64,000 nucleotides of DNA from Pseudomonas sp. TH15 (GCF_016651105.1 NZ_JAEKEL010000002.1:124001-188000); one strand, 5' to 3'. Shown: positions 42,680 to 52,031, numbered from the stretch's first letter. Numbers and translations are program-made. The notes: generated from the sequence alone by a model not told the origin.

Positions 42680-43523
42680 CTGCAAACCCCTTTCTGGTTT
42701 TTTGAAACCAGATGTAACCCATATAGGCAATCACCAGAGATGCACCGCTATATATCAGAAGCCCACTCCAGTTTGGCAAATCACCCCAAATCAATACCGC
42801 TCGGGATTGTTCGATTATGAATGTCAGTGGATTGAGCAGTATGATTGAGCGAAACCGTTCAGGAACCGCGTCCAGCGGATAGAACACCGGGGACAAAAAC
42901 ATTAGTACTGTGGTAATGATATTGATAGTTTGACCCACATCTCGGATAAAAACGCCAAGCGATGCAAGAAACCAAGATAACCCTACGATCAGCAACACCA
43001 AGGGAAGTATTACCAATGGAATCAAAAGTGCAGTCCAGGGAATGGCTCCGTTAAAAACCACAAGAGCTACCAGTAATACCGTCAAATTAATGGCGCTATT
43101 GAAAAGCGCTGCTAAAACAGTGACCAATGATAGCGTTTCGACAGGAAACACCACCTTTTTTACGAAGTTTGCGTTCGAAACAATTAGACCTGGCGCCCTG
43201 TTAATCACTTCACAAAATAGGTTTAAGACAATAATCCCGACAAATAAAACCACCGCAAACTGCGTTTTACTATCGTCGCCACCTGCCCCTCCCCAACGAG
43301 CCTTGAAGATCTCGGAGAAAACGAAAGTATACACCACGAGCATCAGTATTGGATTAAACAGCGACCACAGCAATCCAAGTGCAGAGCCCTTATACCTGCT
43401 CGCCACTTCACGCCGTGTCATCTGGTAAATAATCTGTTTGTTTCTCCAGAAACCCAGCAGAAACAAAAGAGGCGATATCGAATGAGCCGAATGAGGATTC
43501 ACTCCGACGTTTACTTGAGTCAT
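42669..43523 (-). CDS. wzm: O-antigen ABC transporter permease Wzm
   Basis: A 284-residue ABC-2 type permease with six membrane segments. The N-terminal region QMTRREVASRYKGSALGLLW and NPILMLVVYTFVFSEIF are hallmarks of polysaccharide exporters. With Wzt it exports undecaprenyl-linked O-polysaccharide to the periplasm after complete synthesis in the cytoplasm. The start MTQVNVGVNPHSAHS was chosen over a frame eight residues longer. It lies upstream of wzt with overlapping ends. Confidence 0.94.
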   Translation of the reverse strand: MTQVNVGVNPHSAHSISPLLFLLGFWRNKQIIYQMTRREVASRYKGSALGLLWSLFNPILMLVVYTFVFSEIFKARWGGAGGDDSKTQFAVVLFVGIIVLNLFCEVINRAPGLIVSNANFVKKVVFPVETLSLVTVLAALFNSAINLTVLLVALVVFNGAIPWTALLIPLVILPLVLLIVGLSWFLASLGVFIRDVGQTINIITTVLMFLSPVFYPLDAVPERFRSIILLNPLTFIIEQSRAVLIWGDLPNWSGLLIYSGASLVIAYMGYIWFQKTRKGFADVL

Positions 43524-43592
43524 AGCCCACCCTTTTCCACTAAACACCTAACATATTTATCAATCCCCATTGATAGCCAGAGATCAATCAAA

Positions 43593-44609
43593 CTAGATTG
43601 CATTGCACAAAACCGCAAACACAAGTGCACAGCCCCCTAATAGAGTCTGTCGGTACACTCCTGACCTTTTTAAATAAAAAACACGAGTGACTACTCCGCC
43701 GCTGCGAGCCTTCTGAAAACTCTCGAGCACCCGTTGATTATTCATTGTCAAACTGTACTGCATTGTTTCTAAGGCAAAAATATTTTTTTGATTCCAATCG
43801 TAGAAGCGACCACTGAAAATCATTTTGAGTCGCTTGAGTCGAGCAAAAAAACTCGAGTTCGCCCCCACTATATTTCCAGCATGCTGCCTATAATTCAGGT
43901 GGGGTTGCTTATCATAATAAACAGTTCCACCTACACCGGTAATTACCAAATATGCCCACCAATCATGAGAGACTATCGGGAACTTTCGCCCAACTGACAT
44001 CAGCAGTTTCTGAGCCGAATGGTTGAACACCATCGTATTGCCTCCCGCCAAGCTCTGTACCAAGGAATTGCAGAATGACGGCGGACGCTTGAATAAAGGT
44101 GACTGACCTACGGGTTCGCCATTTTCGGTAACAATATTGGTGCGCCCACAATAAAGTACCGGGGTGTCCGCAGGAGTCCTCCCGATACATTCCAGCGCCC
44201 TTTCTATCTTGTACGCGTCCCAGATATCGTCCTGATCCGCCCAGGAATAATAATCCGAGCGACCTTCAAGATCACAAACGAGGGACATGAAATTTTGTGC
44301 GAACCCGGCGCGGGGACCATCGACTATCAGTAACTTTTCGGCGCCCCAACGAGATTTATATTCCCTAAGAATATCAATTGTGCGGTCTGATGATCCGTCA
44401 TCAGATACCGTGACAGACCAATTTTCATGCGTTTGTGCAGCTATTGAGTCCAGCTGCTCCGCCAAAAAACGTTCGCCATTGAACGTGCAGAGCAAAATCT
44501 TGACGTGAACCGATTGATTCGACGGACGATTTTCCTTCCCCTCTTCGAATATTGCTAAACTCTGTTGAGAGCCTGACGTAAAACGGCTTGCCACTCGATC
44601 CAGCTCCAT
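43593..44609 (-). CDS. GT2 glycosyltransferase, rhamnosyltransferase-like
   Basis: A 338-residue inverting glycosyltransferase. After a variable N-terminal extension of about 34 residues comes VKILLCTFNGERFLAEQLDS, VSDDGSSDRT, YYSWADQDDIWDAYKIERAL and SHDWWAYLVITG, the pattern seen in rhamnan-type O-antigen transferases. Membrane-associated C-terminal segment at the end (LLGGCALVFAVL). It is 69 bases upstream of wzm and probably starts this minus-strand group. Rhamnose as donor is inferred from the rml genes and from family resemblance. Confidence 0.83.
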   Translation of the reverse strand: MELDRVASRFTSGSQQSLAIFEEGKENRPSNQSVHVKILLCTFNGERFLAEQLDSIAAQTHENWSVTVSDDGSSDRTIDILREYKSRWGAEKLLIVDGPRAGFAQNFMSLVCDLEGRSDYYSWADQDDIWDAYKIERALECIGRTPADTPVLYCGRTNIVTENGEPVGQSPLFKRPPSFCNSLVQSLAGGNTMVFNHSAQKLLMSVGRKFPIVSHDWWAYLVITGVGGTVYYDKQPHLNYRQHAGNIVGANSSFFARLKRLKMIFSGRFYDWNQKNIFALETMQYSLTMNNQRVLESFQKARSGGVVTRVFYLKRSGVYRQTLLGGCALVFAVLCNAI

Positions 44610-45003
44610 TCATATTTTGGCGTTCACCGATTAGAAAGATCGCTTAAGACGCTTCCATCAGCAACGAAATAAGTGCACAAAATTCATAATTATAGCCACC
44701 CCCCTCATAATTGATAGCTACTTGCCATTAGACAGATCGATCACCAGAGGGAGAGGATGAATTGGCGTGATTATCACGGAAAAGATGGATCGAATTTTGC
44801 TAACCAAGGACAGCAAGGCGCTGAAGGAACGACAAAAGGGTGGCAATATGCCCACATCTTAAACATTTAATCATCACGCCAAATGGCTGCCCAATATTCC
44901 GATTTTACTATAAAAACCTGGCTTTCTGGGTCAATCGGATAGACAAAAAAATGTTTCCGACGCACATGATACTTTTGGAGTCGTTCTGGAAGCTGATCAA
45001 AAA
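44610..45003. other. A+T-rich gap between two glycosyltransferase genes
   Basis: About 390 bases with no credible gene on either strand. One plus-strand open frame (44840-45046) has no family features and overlaps the end of the next gene. No hairpin or repeat is clear. The promoter of the 43593-44609 gene is expected here. Confidence 0.5.
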
Positions 45004-45960
45004 TCACGATCGCTCTTCAGCATCCGGCGGAATTGCCGCAAGGTGACCGTCTTTGGCCCTGGCAAAGGCGCTTACCCAACAAACGACAGAAAACAGTATC
45101 TTATCTCGGCGCCGACGCCTGCATTGAGCAGCCTGACAACCCAAGTAGAACAGCTCGCGCCAACCCATTTTAATCCACTTGCGAACAAAGAGTTCATTGG
45201 ACTTGTTGAGAACTTGTATGATCAATAGGACTTGAGAGAACCACCAGCCGTTCTTAATAGTTCTATATCGACTAATCAAAGACTTCAACCCGACATTCGC
45301 GCCAACCTGATTCTGCAAATGCTGACGATAAAGAACACATGAATGAGAGTCGATAAACCATTTATACCCATTCGCACGAGCAAATCCATAGCAAAACCAA
45401 TCGTGTAGAGTAATAAACTGAATCAAATCCCAATTTGCGATCAAGGCATTCTTTATTTGACGGGCCAGATGTAACTGAAATACGTAAGTACAACCAGGAC
45501 CTGCGGCCTCAAAAAGATAATCCCAAGCTACTTGAGGCTGACTTTTATCCAGAAGGCAACTTTTTCCGCTGGGCCAGAAAGCAGTTACACTGCCCGAATA
45601 AGCGTCGCATACTCCACTTTGCAAGAAAAGCGTAGCACGTTTCAATTTATGGGAAAGCCAGATGTCGTCCTGATCTGAAAATGCGACGTAATCGAAATCA
45701 CAAAAATCGACATCTTTTATGAGGCGATAAAAGTTTTTTCCCGCCCCACCGAATCGCCCTGCCGAAGGTAACAAAACTACATTAGTGGCATTCTCGGAAA
45801 GCGCCTCAACCCAAGCTTCGGTTCCATCCGAAGAGGGATCAACACTGACAAAGATTGTTACGTCTACACCAACTTGATCTTGGATCGAGCGCACTTGTGC
45901 CTCGATCCACTTCATTCCATTATAAGCAGCCAATAACACCGCAATTCTTGGCCTAATCAC
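45004..45960 (-). CDS. GT2 glycosyltransferase, rhamnosyltransferase-like
   Basis: A 318-residue family 2 enzyme starting with GTG: IAVLLAAYNGMKWIEAQVRS, VSVDPSSDGTEAW, VAFSDQDDIWLSHKLKRA and LHDWFCYGFARANGYKW are the family landmarks (DQDD as metal site). The overall plan is like that of the 43593-44609 gene, but with no N-terminal extension. It follows rmlA after 33 bases on the same strand, in the place where rmlC often stands. Donor probably dTDP-rhamnose; inference only. Confidence 0.83.
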   Translation of the reverse strand: MIRPRIAVLLAAYNGMKWIEAQVRSIQDQVGVDVTIFVSVDPSSDGTEAWVEALSENATNVVLLPSAGRFGGAGKNFYRLIKDVDFCDFDYVAFSDQDDIWLSHKLKRATLFLQSGVCDAYSGSVTAFWPSGKSCLLDKSQPQVAWDYLFEAAGPGCTYVFQLHLARQIKNALIANWDLIQFITLHDWFCYGFARANGYKWFIDSHSCVLYRQHLQNQVGANVGLKSLISRYRTIKNGWWFSQVLLIIQVLNKSNELFVRKWIKMGWRELFYLGCQAAQCRRRRRDKILFSVVCWVSAFARAKDGHLAAIPPDAEERS

Positions 45961-45993
45961 TGATTACGACTCACGTAAGAAAAAATAGGCGGA

Positions 45994-46884
45994 TCAGTGA
46001 GGACCTACGGTCAACAGCTTGGACAGATACTGACCATAGCCAGTCTTTTTTAGCGCTTCGGCCTGGGCGCTTAGCTGCTCGGCAGTGATCCAGCCATTGT
46101 GGTAAGCGATTTCTTCCAAGCAGGCCACTTTAAGACCTTGACGTTGTTCGATGGTATGCACGAAGTGACTGGCTTCGAGCAGCGAGTCGTGGGTGCCGGT
46201 ATCCAGCCAGGCAAAGCCACGGCCCAGCATTTCAACATTGAGCGTCTTCCGTTCGAGGTACGCACGGTTAACGTCGGTGATTTCCAGCTCGCCACGCTCG
46301 GACGGCTTGATGTTCTTGGCGATCTCGACAACATCATTGTCGTAAAAGTACAGGCCGGTCACCGCATAGTTGGATTTTGGCTTTAACGGCTTTTCTTCAA
46401 TGCTGAGCGCCCGACCAGTTGCGTCGAACTCAACCACACCAAAACGCTCCGGATCAGATACGTGATAACCGAATACCGTAGCACCATGCTGTTGAGCGCT
46501 GGCCGAACGAAGATTGTCCGAGAAGTGCTGACCGTAGAAAATGTTGTCGCCCAAGATCAGGCAGCAAGGATCCTTGCCAATGAACTTTTCACCGATGATG
46601 AACGCTTGAGCCAAGCCATCCGGGCTAGGCTGCTCGGCGTAGGTCAGCTTGATACCATACAGGCTGCCATCTCCCAACAGCTTGCGAAAGCACGGCAGGT
46701 CATCAGGTGTGGAGATAATCAAAATCTCACGCATACCCGCCAGCATCAGTACCGAAAGCGGATAGAAAATCATCGGTTTGTCGTAGATCGGCAACATCTG
46801 CTTGGACACGCCAAGGGTCAACGGATGCAGGCGCGTGCCCGAGCCACCAGCGAGAATGATGCCTTTACGATTTGTCGTGGTCAT
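45994..46884 (-). CDS. rmlA: Glucose-1-phosphate thymidylyltransferase RmlA
   Basis: A 296-residue nucleotidyltransferase making dTDP-glucose from glucose-1-phosphate and dTTP. The start GIILAGGSGTRLHPLTLGVS, KQMLPIYDKPMIFYPLS, ILGDNIFYGQ and WLDTGTHDSLLEAS are complete family motifs. Its start overlaps the rmlD stop (ATGA). The product feeds both rhamnose and the 3-amino-sugar route of this locus. Confidence 0.97.
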   Translation of the reverse strand: MTTTNRKGIILAGGSGTRLHPLTLGVSKQMLPIYDKPMIFYPLSVLMLAGMREILIISTPDDLPCFRKLLGDGSLYGIKLTYAEQPSPDGLAQAFIIGEKFIGKDPCCLILGDNIFYGQHFSDNLRSASAQQHGATVFGYHVSDPERFGVVEFDATGRALSIEEKPLKPKSNYAVTGLYFYDNDVVEIAKNIKPSERGELEITDVNRAYLERKTLNVEMLGRGFAWLDTGTHDSLLEASHFVHTIEQRQGLKVACLEEIAYHNGWITAEQLSAQAEALKKTGYGQYLSKLLTVGPH

Positions 46885-47774
46885 TTGTTCAGAATTTCCC
46901 TAAGCATTCGGGTTACGCCACTTTGCCAATCCGGCAAGTGTAGAGAAAAATTGTCACGCAGCTTCTGAGTATTCAAACGAGAATTCAGAGGGCGGCGCGC
47001 AGGTGTTGGATAAGCGGTCGTTTCGATCGGGTTGATCGATGTTACGGCTAGTTGCTCGCCATTGGCCTGAGCAAAACCGATCACATGGCTGGCGTAGCCG
47101 TGCCAAGACACTTCGCCACCGGCCACCAGATGATACAACCCCGCCAGCTCTGGGCGCAGTAGCACTTGCTGAATGGCTAGCGCCGTGACGTCGGCAATCA
47201 TGTCGGCACCTGTCGGCGCTCCAATCTGGTCTGCGATGACGCTCAGGGTTTCGCGATCTTTGGCCAGGCGCAGCATGGTCTTCGCAAAGTTGTTGCCGCG
47301 AGCACCGTAGACCCAACTGGTACGAAAGATCAGATGCTTGCAGCCAGACGCGATAATCGCCTGCTCACCGGCCAGCTTACTTGCGCCGTAGTGATTCGCT
47401 GGTGCGACTGCGTCAGTCTCTTGCCATGGCGTCAAACCATGACCGCTAAAAACGTAGTCGGTCGAGTAGTGAACCAACCAGGCGCCCAAGGACAAAGCCT
47501 CTTCAGCCATGACCTGACTCGCCTGACCGTTCACAAGGTCGGCCAGTTCGGTTTCGGACTCGGCCTTATCGACGGCGGTATAAGCCGCGGCGTTGACGAT
47601 GACGCCAGGCTTGACCTGACGGATAGTCGCACGTAATGCGTCAAGGTCAGACAGGTTGCCGCACAAACCATCGACCACCTGGCGATCCAGTGCAATCAAC
47701 TCACCAAGCGGCGAGAGAGAACGCTGAAGCTCCCAGCCGACCTGGCCGTTCTTTCCTAGCAGAAGGATCTTCAT
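46881..47774 (-). CDS. rmlD: dTDP-4-dehydrorhamnose reductase RmlD
   Basis: A 297-residue NAD(P)H-dependent reductase giving dTDP-L-rhamnose. It has GKNGQVGWELQRSL near the start, VNAAAYTAVDKAE, HYSTDYVFSG and HYGASKLAGEQ with the catalytic Tyr and Lys. The ATG at this position overlaps the rmlB stop (ATGA), so the upstream 13-residue extension is rejected. Its substrate requires the epimerase RmlC, not encoded in this window. Confidence 0.96.
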   Translation of the reverse strand: MKILLLGKNGQVGWELQRSLSPLGELIALDRQVVDGLCGNLSDLDALRATIRQVKPGVIVNAAAYTAVDKAESETELADLVNGQASQVMAEEALSLGAWLVHYSTDYVFSGHGLTPWQETDAVAPANHYGASKLAGEQAIIASGCKHLIFRTSWVYGARGNNFAKTMLRLAKDRETLSVIADQIGAPTGADMIADVTALAIQQVLLRPELAGLYHLVAGGEVSWHGYASHVIGFAQANGEQLAVTSINPIETTAYPTPARRPLNSRLNTQKLRDNFSLHLPDWQSGVTRMLREILNK

Positions 47775-48847
47775 GCCTTGCTCGAGCGATCCGCGTAGTT
47801 TTGGTCGATCCACTGCTGATAGCTGCCGCTCTTAACGTGATCCACCCACTCAGTGTTGCTCAGATACCATTCAACCGTTTTGCGGATACCGGTCTCAAAC
47901 GTTTCTTCTGGCGTCCAGCCCAGTTCACGCTGGATTTTGCTGGCATCAATCGCGTAACGCTGGTCATGGCCTGGGCGATCCTGAACATAGGTGATCAGGC
48001 TCGCGTGTAGGCGATGGGCGGAGTCAGGACGCAACTCGTCGAGCAACGCGCAAAGGGTATGCACAACCTCGATGTTTTGCTTCTCGTTATGACCGCCAAT
48101 ATTGTACGTCTCACCGATAACGCCTTCGGTCACGACTTTGTACAGTGCGCGGGCGTGATCTTCGACGTAGAGCCAGTCACGAACCTGGTTGCCTTTGCCG
48201 TAAACCGGCAGCGGCTTGCCTTCCAGCGCATTAAGAATGATCAGCGGGATCAGCTTCTCAGGGAAGTGGCATGGACCATAGTTGTTCGAGCAGTTGGTGA
48301 CCAGTGTCGGCAGGCCGTAGGTACGACTCCAGGCACGAACCAGGTGATCAGAGCTCGCCTTGCTCGCCGAGTAAGGAGAGCTTGGCTGATACGGGGTGGT
48401 TTCGGTGAAGAGGTCTTCCGGACCTTCAAGGTCGCCGTAAACTTCGTCGGTGGAAATATGGTGGAAACGGAAGTTGGCTTTGCGCCCATCATCCAGTGCA
48501 GCCCAGTAGTGGCGCGCAGCTTCCAGCAAAGTGTAAGTACCGATGATGTTGGTCTGAATGAACTCAGACGGACCAGTGATCGAGCGGTCTACGTGGGATT
48601 CTGCGGCCAGGTGCATGATGGCATCTGGTTGGTGTTCACGCAGAACACGGTCGATCTGATCGCGATCGCAGATGTCGACGCGCTCGAACACGTAACGCGA
48701 GTCCTGGCTAACTTCGGCCAACGACTCAAGATTACCGGCGTAAGTAAGCTTATCGACGTTAACAACCGAGTCGGTAGTATTGGAAATGATGTGACGGATG
48801 ACTGCCGAGCCGATGAACCCGGCGCCGCCGGTTACTAGAATTTTCAC
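47771..48847 (-). CDS. rmlB: dTDP-glucose 4,6-dehydratase RmlB
   Basis: A 358-residue extended SDR converting dTDP-glucose to the 4-keto-6-deoxy sugar. Motifs: ILVTGGAGFIGSAVIRHI, MHLAAESHVDRSI, HISTDEVYGDLEG with the Asp-Glu pair, and YSASKASSDHLVRAW. First gene of the rmlBDA group, with about 230 bases upstream that should hold the promoter; nothing specific (such as an ops element) was recognised there. Confidence 0.97.
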   Translation of the reverse strand: MKILVTGGAGFIGSAVIRHIISNTTDSVVNVDKLTYAGNLESLAEVSQDSRYVFERVDICDRDQIDRVLREHQPDAIMHLAAESHVDRSITGPSEFIQTNIIGTYTLLEAARHYWAALDDGRKANFRFHHISTDEVYGDLEGPEDLFTETTPYQPSSPYSASKASSDHLVRAWSRTYGLPTLVTNCSNNYGPCHFPEKLIPLIILNALEGKPLPVYGKGNQVRDWLYVEDHARALYKVVTEGVIGETYNIGGHNEKQNIEVVHTLCALLDELRPDSAHRLHASLITYVQDRPGHDQRYAIDASKIQRELGWTPEETFETGIRKTVEWYLSNTEWVDHVKSGSYQQWIDQNYADRSSKA

Positions 48848-49077
48848 GCGAAACCATACCCTTGAGTTGCTGACAGGGCCGCCAAACCGAGCACTGTCTA
48901 ATCCATGAATGCAAAAGCCATCAAACCAGCTGTGGCCTCTGATAGAGTCAGCCTGAACCGATGCAGGACTACGCCATTATCGAACAAGCCCAGCATTTTA
49001 CAGCTTAATGACGGTTTTACTAATGGATATAGATAAGCTGCAGCGCAAATTCGAACGGTTAGTGGCCTTTGTCGTAT

Positions 49078-49317
49078 TTAGACAAGGCGCTTGCGTGAAA
49101 GCCTGGACGCACGCCCCAAAAACCAGCCCAGAATCGGCCCGATCAGCATGCCGATCAATAGTGCGATAACCATGACCACCGATACCGGTAGCTGTGGACC
49201 TGCCCAGCCGAGAAACAGCAGTGAAACCGATTGCTGATTTTCAAGAACAAACGCCAGAATCGCCAGAATCAGCAACAGAATAAATACGCCAAGGAGTACA
49301 CGCTTAAGGTTTCGCAT
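49078..49317 (-). CDS. LapA-domain membrane protein (DUF1049)
   Basis: A 79-residue inner-membrane protein with two membrane segments (about 7-26 and 45-68): MRNLKRVLLGVFILLLILAI, FVLENQQSVSLLFLGWAG and LLIGMLIGPILGWFLGR match the lipopolysaccharide assembly protein A domain. In E. coli LapA works with LapB in controlling LPS synthesis. No lapB gene is adjacent. It lies 11 bases behind ihfB and is probably co-transcribed with it. Not related to the large adhesin also called LapA. Confidence 0.87.
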   Translation of the reverse strand: MRNLKRVLLGVFILLLILAILAFVLENQQSVSLLFLGWAGPQLPVSVVMVIALLIGMLIGPILGWFLGRASRLSRKRLV

Positions 49318-49328
49318 GCGTCGCCCCT

Positions 49329-49637
49329 TTAGTTATGGAGATCAAAGCCTTCCTCCTCTTCCTCATTCACCCGGTCACGCAACTCTTTGCCCGGCTTGAA
49401 ATGCGGAACAAACTTGCCATCAAGGCTGACGGACTGACCGGTTTTCGGGTTACGACCTACCCGTGGGGCGCGGTAGTGCAGGGAGAAGCTGCCAAAACCA
49501 CGGATCTCAATACGATCCCCAGTGGCCAGACATTGGGACATTTGCTCAAGCATGGTCTTGATGGCCAGCTCAACATCCTTGGATGAGAGCAGCCCTTGAT
49601 GGGTGACAATTCGTTCGATCAACTCCGACTTCGTCAT
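49329..49637 (-). CDS. ihfB: Integration host factor subunit beta
   Basis: A 102-residue HU/IHF family DNA-bending protein: MTKSELIERIVTHQGLLSSK at the start, IEIRGFGSFSLHYRAPRVG and the DNA-arm sequence GRNPKTGQSVSL with the intercalating proline. The acidic end EEEEEGFDLHN is a Pseudomonas trait. It marks the border between the O-antigen locus and the conserved rpsA region, as in P. aeruginosa. Confidence 0.96.
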   Translation of the reverse strand: MTKSELIERIVTHQGLLSSKDVELAIKTMLEQMSQCLATGDRIEIRGFGSFSLHYRAPRVGRNPKTGQSVSLDGKFVPHFKPGKELRDRVNEEEEEGFDLHN

Positions 49638-49790
49638 ATTTTTCCCTTCTTTTTCAAGCAGCTAGATCAGCGCTTCAAAGGTTTTAGCATGCCCGGATGA
49701 ATTTGAACAGCCCGTGTATTGACATATCTTCACCAGCGTCGAAACGCCCATTTTCAGGGCGTCAAATCAACAAACTGGACGAGCTCTCAC

Positions 49791-50069
49791 TCAGCGGCAC
49801 ATCACCAGCATGGTTCGCGTCACGTAGCCTGCTGGATTGAAGCCAAAGGGAAACTCATCTTCATCCTTGGCCTGATCCGATCGCGTCACCACTTTGTAGC
49901 CGGCGCCCTTGCACTCCTTTGCAGCGCGCTTCTGGCACTTCTCCCAACCGGAGCCCAACCCCGAACAATCAATCTCTATTCCACTGACGCCACGCACCGC
50001 ATGAGTCTTGGCGCTTGTGGTACACCCCGCCAAAACCAGGATTGCTGCGAGGACAATAAACTTGTTCAT
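49791..50069 (-). CDS. Small lipoprotein, unknown function
   Basis: A 92-residue protein with a lipoprotein signal (MNKFIVLAAILVLAGC, lipobox LAGC, Cys16). The mature part has four more cysteines (DCSGL, KCQKR, ECKGAG, MCR) and GWEKCQKRAAKECKGAGYKV, suggesting disulfides. The pattern recalls short lipoproteins of Pseudomonas and Shewanella, but no function is known. It sits between rpsA and ihfB on the same strand, with gaps of about 150-210 bases on both sides. Confidence 0.8.
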   Translation of the reverse strand: MNKFIVLAAILVLAGCTTSAKTHAVRGVSGIEIDCSGLGSGWEKCQKRAAKECKGAGYKVVTRSDQAKDEDEFPFGFNPAGYVTRTMLVMCR

Positions 50070-50231
50070 CCATTTCCTTATGTCAGGCTATACCCGACTA
50101 TCGCATGCTTAAGACCAAGCTTAGTCGCGAATAGGCGATTGATCCGATTAAAGAAACAGACAACCAACAAAAGCAATTGGTTTCAACTATCAGCCCAGCA
50201 CACCACCCCGCCTCACCAAATCGCAGGCACA

Positions 50232-50259
50232 AAAAAGGGCGACCGAAGTCGCCCTTTTT
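50232..50259 (-). terminator. Rho-independent terminator of rpsA
   Basis: AAAAAGGGCGAC, loop CGAA or its complement, GTCGCCCTTTTT. It stands 18 bases behind the rpsA stop codon. Confidence 0.9.
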
Positions 50260-50276
50260 CTATGGTCTGACAGAAC

Positions 50277-51971
50277 TTAGTTCTGTTTTTCCATTTGTGC
50301 ACGCAACAGGTCGCCCAGAGTGGTAGGACCAGCAGCAGGTTCCGAAGTCGCTGGCTTGTCGCGCAGGCTCTGGATTGCTTCTTTCTCGTCTTCAACGTCT
50401 TTCGACTTGATCGAGAGCTGGATTACGCGGCTCTTACGGTCAACGCTGATGATCTTGGCTTCTACTTCTTCGCCTTCTTTCAGAACGTTACGCGCGTCTT
50501 CAACGCGGTCACGGCTGATTTCGGAGGCTTTCAGAGTCGCTTCGATATCGTCGGCCAGAGTGATGATGGCGCCTTTAGCGTCAACTTCTTTCACGATGCC
50601 TTTAACGATTGCGCCTTTATCGTTCTCTTGAACGTACTCGGAGAACGGATCGCTTTCCAGTTGCTTGATACCCAGGGAGATGCGCTCGCGCTCTGGGTCA
50701 ACCGACAGGATAACGGTGTCCAGCTCGTCGCCCTTCTTGAAGCGGCGAACGGCTTCTTCGCCCACTTCGTTCCAGGAGATGTCGGACAGGTGAACCAGAC
50801 CGTCGATGCCGCCGTCCAGACCAATGAAGATACCGAAATCGGTGATCGACTTGATGGTGCCGGAGATTTTATCGCCCTTGTTGAACTGGCCAGAGAAATC
50901 TTCCCATGGGTTAGATTTGCACTGCTTGATGCCGAGGGAGATACGACGACGCTCTTCGTCGATGTCCAGAACCATAACTTCCACTTCGTCGCCGACTTGT
51001 ACGACTTTCGAAGGGTGGATGTTCTTGTTGGTCCAGTCCATTTCGGAAACGTGTACCAGACCTTCAACGCCTTCTTCCAGCTCAGCGAAGCAGCCGTAGT
51101 CGGTCAGGTTGGTTACACGAGCGGTAACGCGAGTGCTTTCTGGGTAACGGGCTTTGATAGCAACCCATGGATCTTCGCCCAGTTGCTTGAGGCCCAGGGA
51201 AACACGATTGCGTTCGCGATCGTACTTCAGAACCTTGACATCAATCTCGTCGCCAACGTTGACGATTTCGGAAGGATGCTTGATACGTTTCCAAGCCATG
51301 TCGGTAATGTGCAGCAGGCCATCGACGCCACCCAGATCGACGAATGCGCCGTAATCGGTGAGGTTCTTGACGATACCTTTGACTTGTTGGCCTTCCTGCA
51401 GGGATTCCAGCAGAGCTTCACGCTCAGCGGAGTTCTCGGCTTCGAGGACGCTACGACGGGAAACGACAACGTTGTTGCGTTTCTGGTCGAGCTTGATGAC
51501 CTTGAATTCCAGCTCTTTGCCTTCCAGGTGCGTGGTGTCGCGCACTGGACGGACGTCAACCAGAGAACCTGGCAGGAACGCACGGATGCCGTTAACGTCG
51601 ACAGTGAAGCCGCCTTTAACCTTACCGTTGATAACGCCCTTGACCACTTCTTCGGCTGCGAAGGCTGCTTCCAGAACAATCCAGCATTCAGCGCGCTTGG
51701 CTTTTTCACGGGACAGCTTGGTTTCACCAAAGCCGTCTTCAACCGAGTCCAGAGCAACGTGAACTTCGTCACCGACGTTGATAGTCAGTTCGCCAGCATC
51801 GTTGTAGAACTGCTCAAGCGGGATGAGTGCTTCAGACTTCAGGCCAGCGTGAACGGTTACCCAGCGAGCTTGGTAATCGATATCAACGATAACACCGGTG
51901 ATGATGGAGCCTGCCTGAAGGTTCAGGGTTTTTAGGCTTTCTTCAAAGAGTTCCGCAAAGCTTTCGCTCAT
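50277..51971 (-). CDS. rpsA: 30S ribosomal protein S1
   Basis: A 564-residue RNA-binding protein with six S1 repeats in tandem, easily seen from the recurring GxVxxxxDYGxFVxL pattern (VKGIVKNLTDYGAFVDLGGV, VTARVTNLTDYGCFAELEEG, ISGTIKSITDFGIFIGLDGG). The first two repeats are less conserved, as usual, because they bind the ribosome. It recruits structured or weak-ribosome-site mRNAs for translation. Full length. Followed by a clear terminator. Confidence 0.98.
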   Translation of the reverse strand: MSESFAELFEESLKTLNLQAGSIITGVIVDIDYQARWVTVHAGLKSEALIPLEQFYNDAGELTINVGDEVHVALDSVEDGFGETKLSREKAKRAECWIVLEAAFAAEEVVKGVINGKVKGGFTVDVNGIRAFLPGSLVDVRPVRDTTHLEGKELEFKVIKLDQKRNNVVVSRRSVLEAENSAEREALLESLQEGQQVKGIVKNLTDYGAFVDLGGVDGLLHITDMAWKRIKHPSEIVNVGDEIDVKVLKYDRERNRVSLGLKQLGEDPWVAIKARYPESTRVTARVTNLTDYGCFAELEEGVEGLVHVSEMDWTNKNIHPSKVVQVGDEVEVMVLDIDEERRRISLGIKQCKSNPWEDFSGQFNKGDKISGTIKSITDFGIFIGLDGGIDGLVHLSDISWNEVGEEAVRRFKKGDELDTVILSVDPERERISLGIKQLESDPFSEYVQENDKGAIVKGIVKEVDAKGAIITLADDIEATLKASEISRDRVEDARNVLKEGEEVEAKIISVDRKSRVIQLSIKSKDVEDEKEAIQSLRDKPATSEPAAGPTTLGDLLRAQMEKQN

Positions 51972-51990
51972 TTTAATTCCTGTTGAATAA

Positions 51991-52031
51991 GGGCGAAGAA
52001 TACGCCCATCTCCACATCCCAGACGATGTGG
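51991..52031 (-). promoter_or_regulatory. Structured rpsA leader, possible autoregulatory site
   Basis: On the minus strand two small hairpins stand just before the rpsA start: CCACATC/GATGTGG with loop GTCTGG, and GGGCG/CGCCC with loop TATTCTT. In E. coli, S1 represses its own mRNA through hairpins in this position. Function here is inference. Confidence 0.4.

Noticed and set aside
44840..45046. Small plus-strand open frame in the gap between glycosyltransferases
   Set aside because: No family features, no convincing ribosome site, and overlaps the end of a real minus-strand gene.
48848..49077. JUMPstart/ops element upstream of rmlB
   Set aside because: I looked for GGCGGTAGC-like sequences on both strands and found none convincing here.
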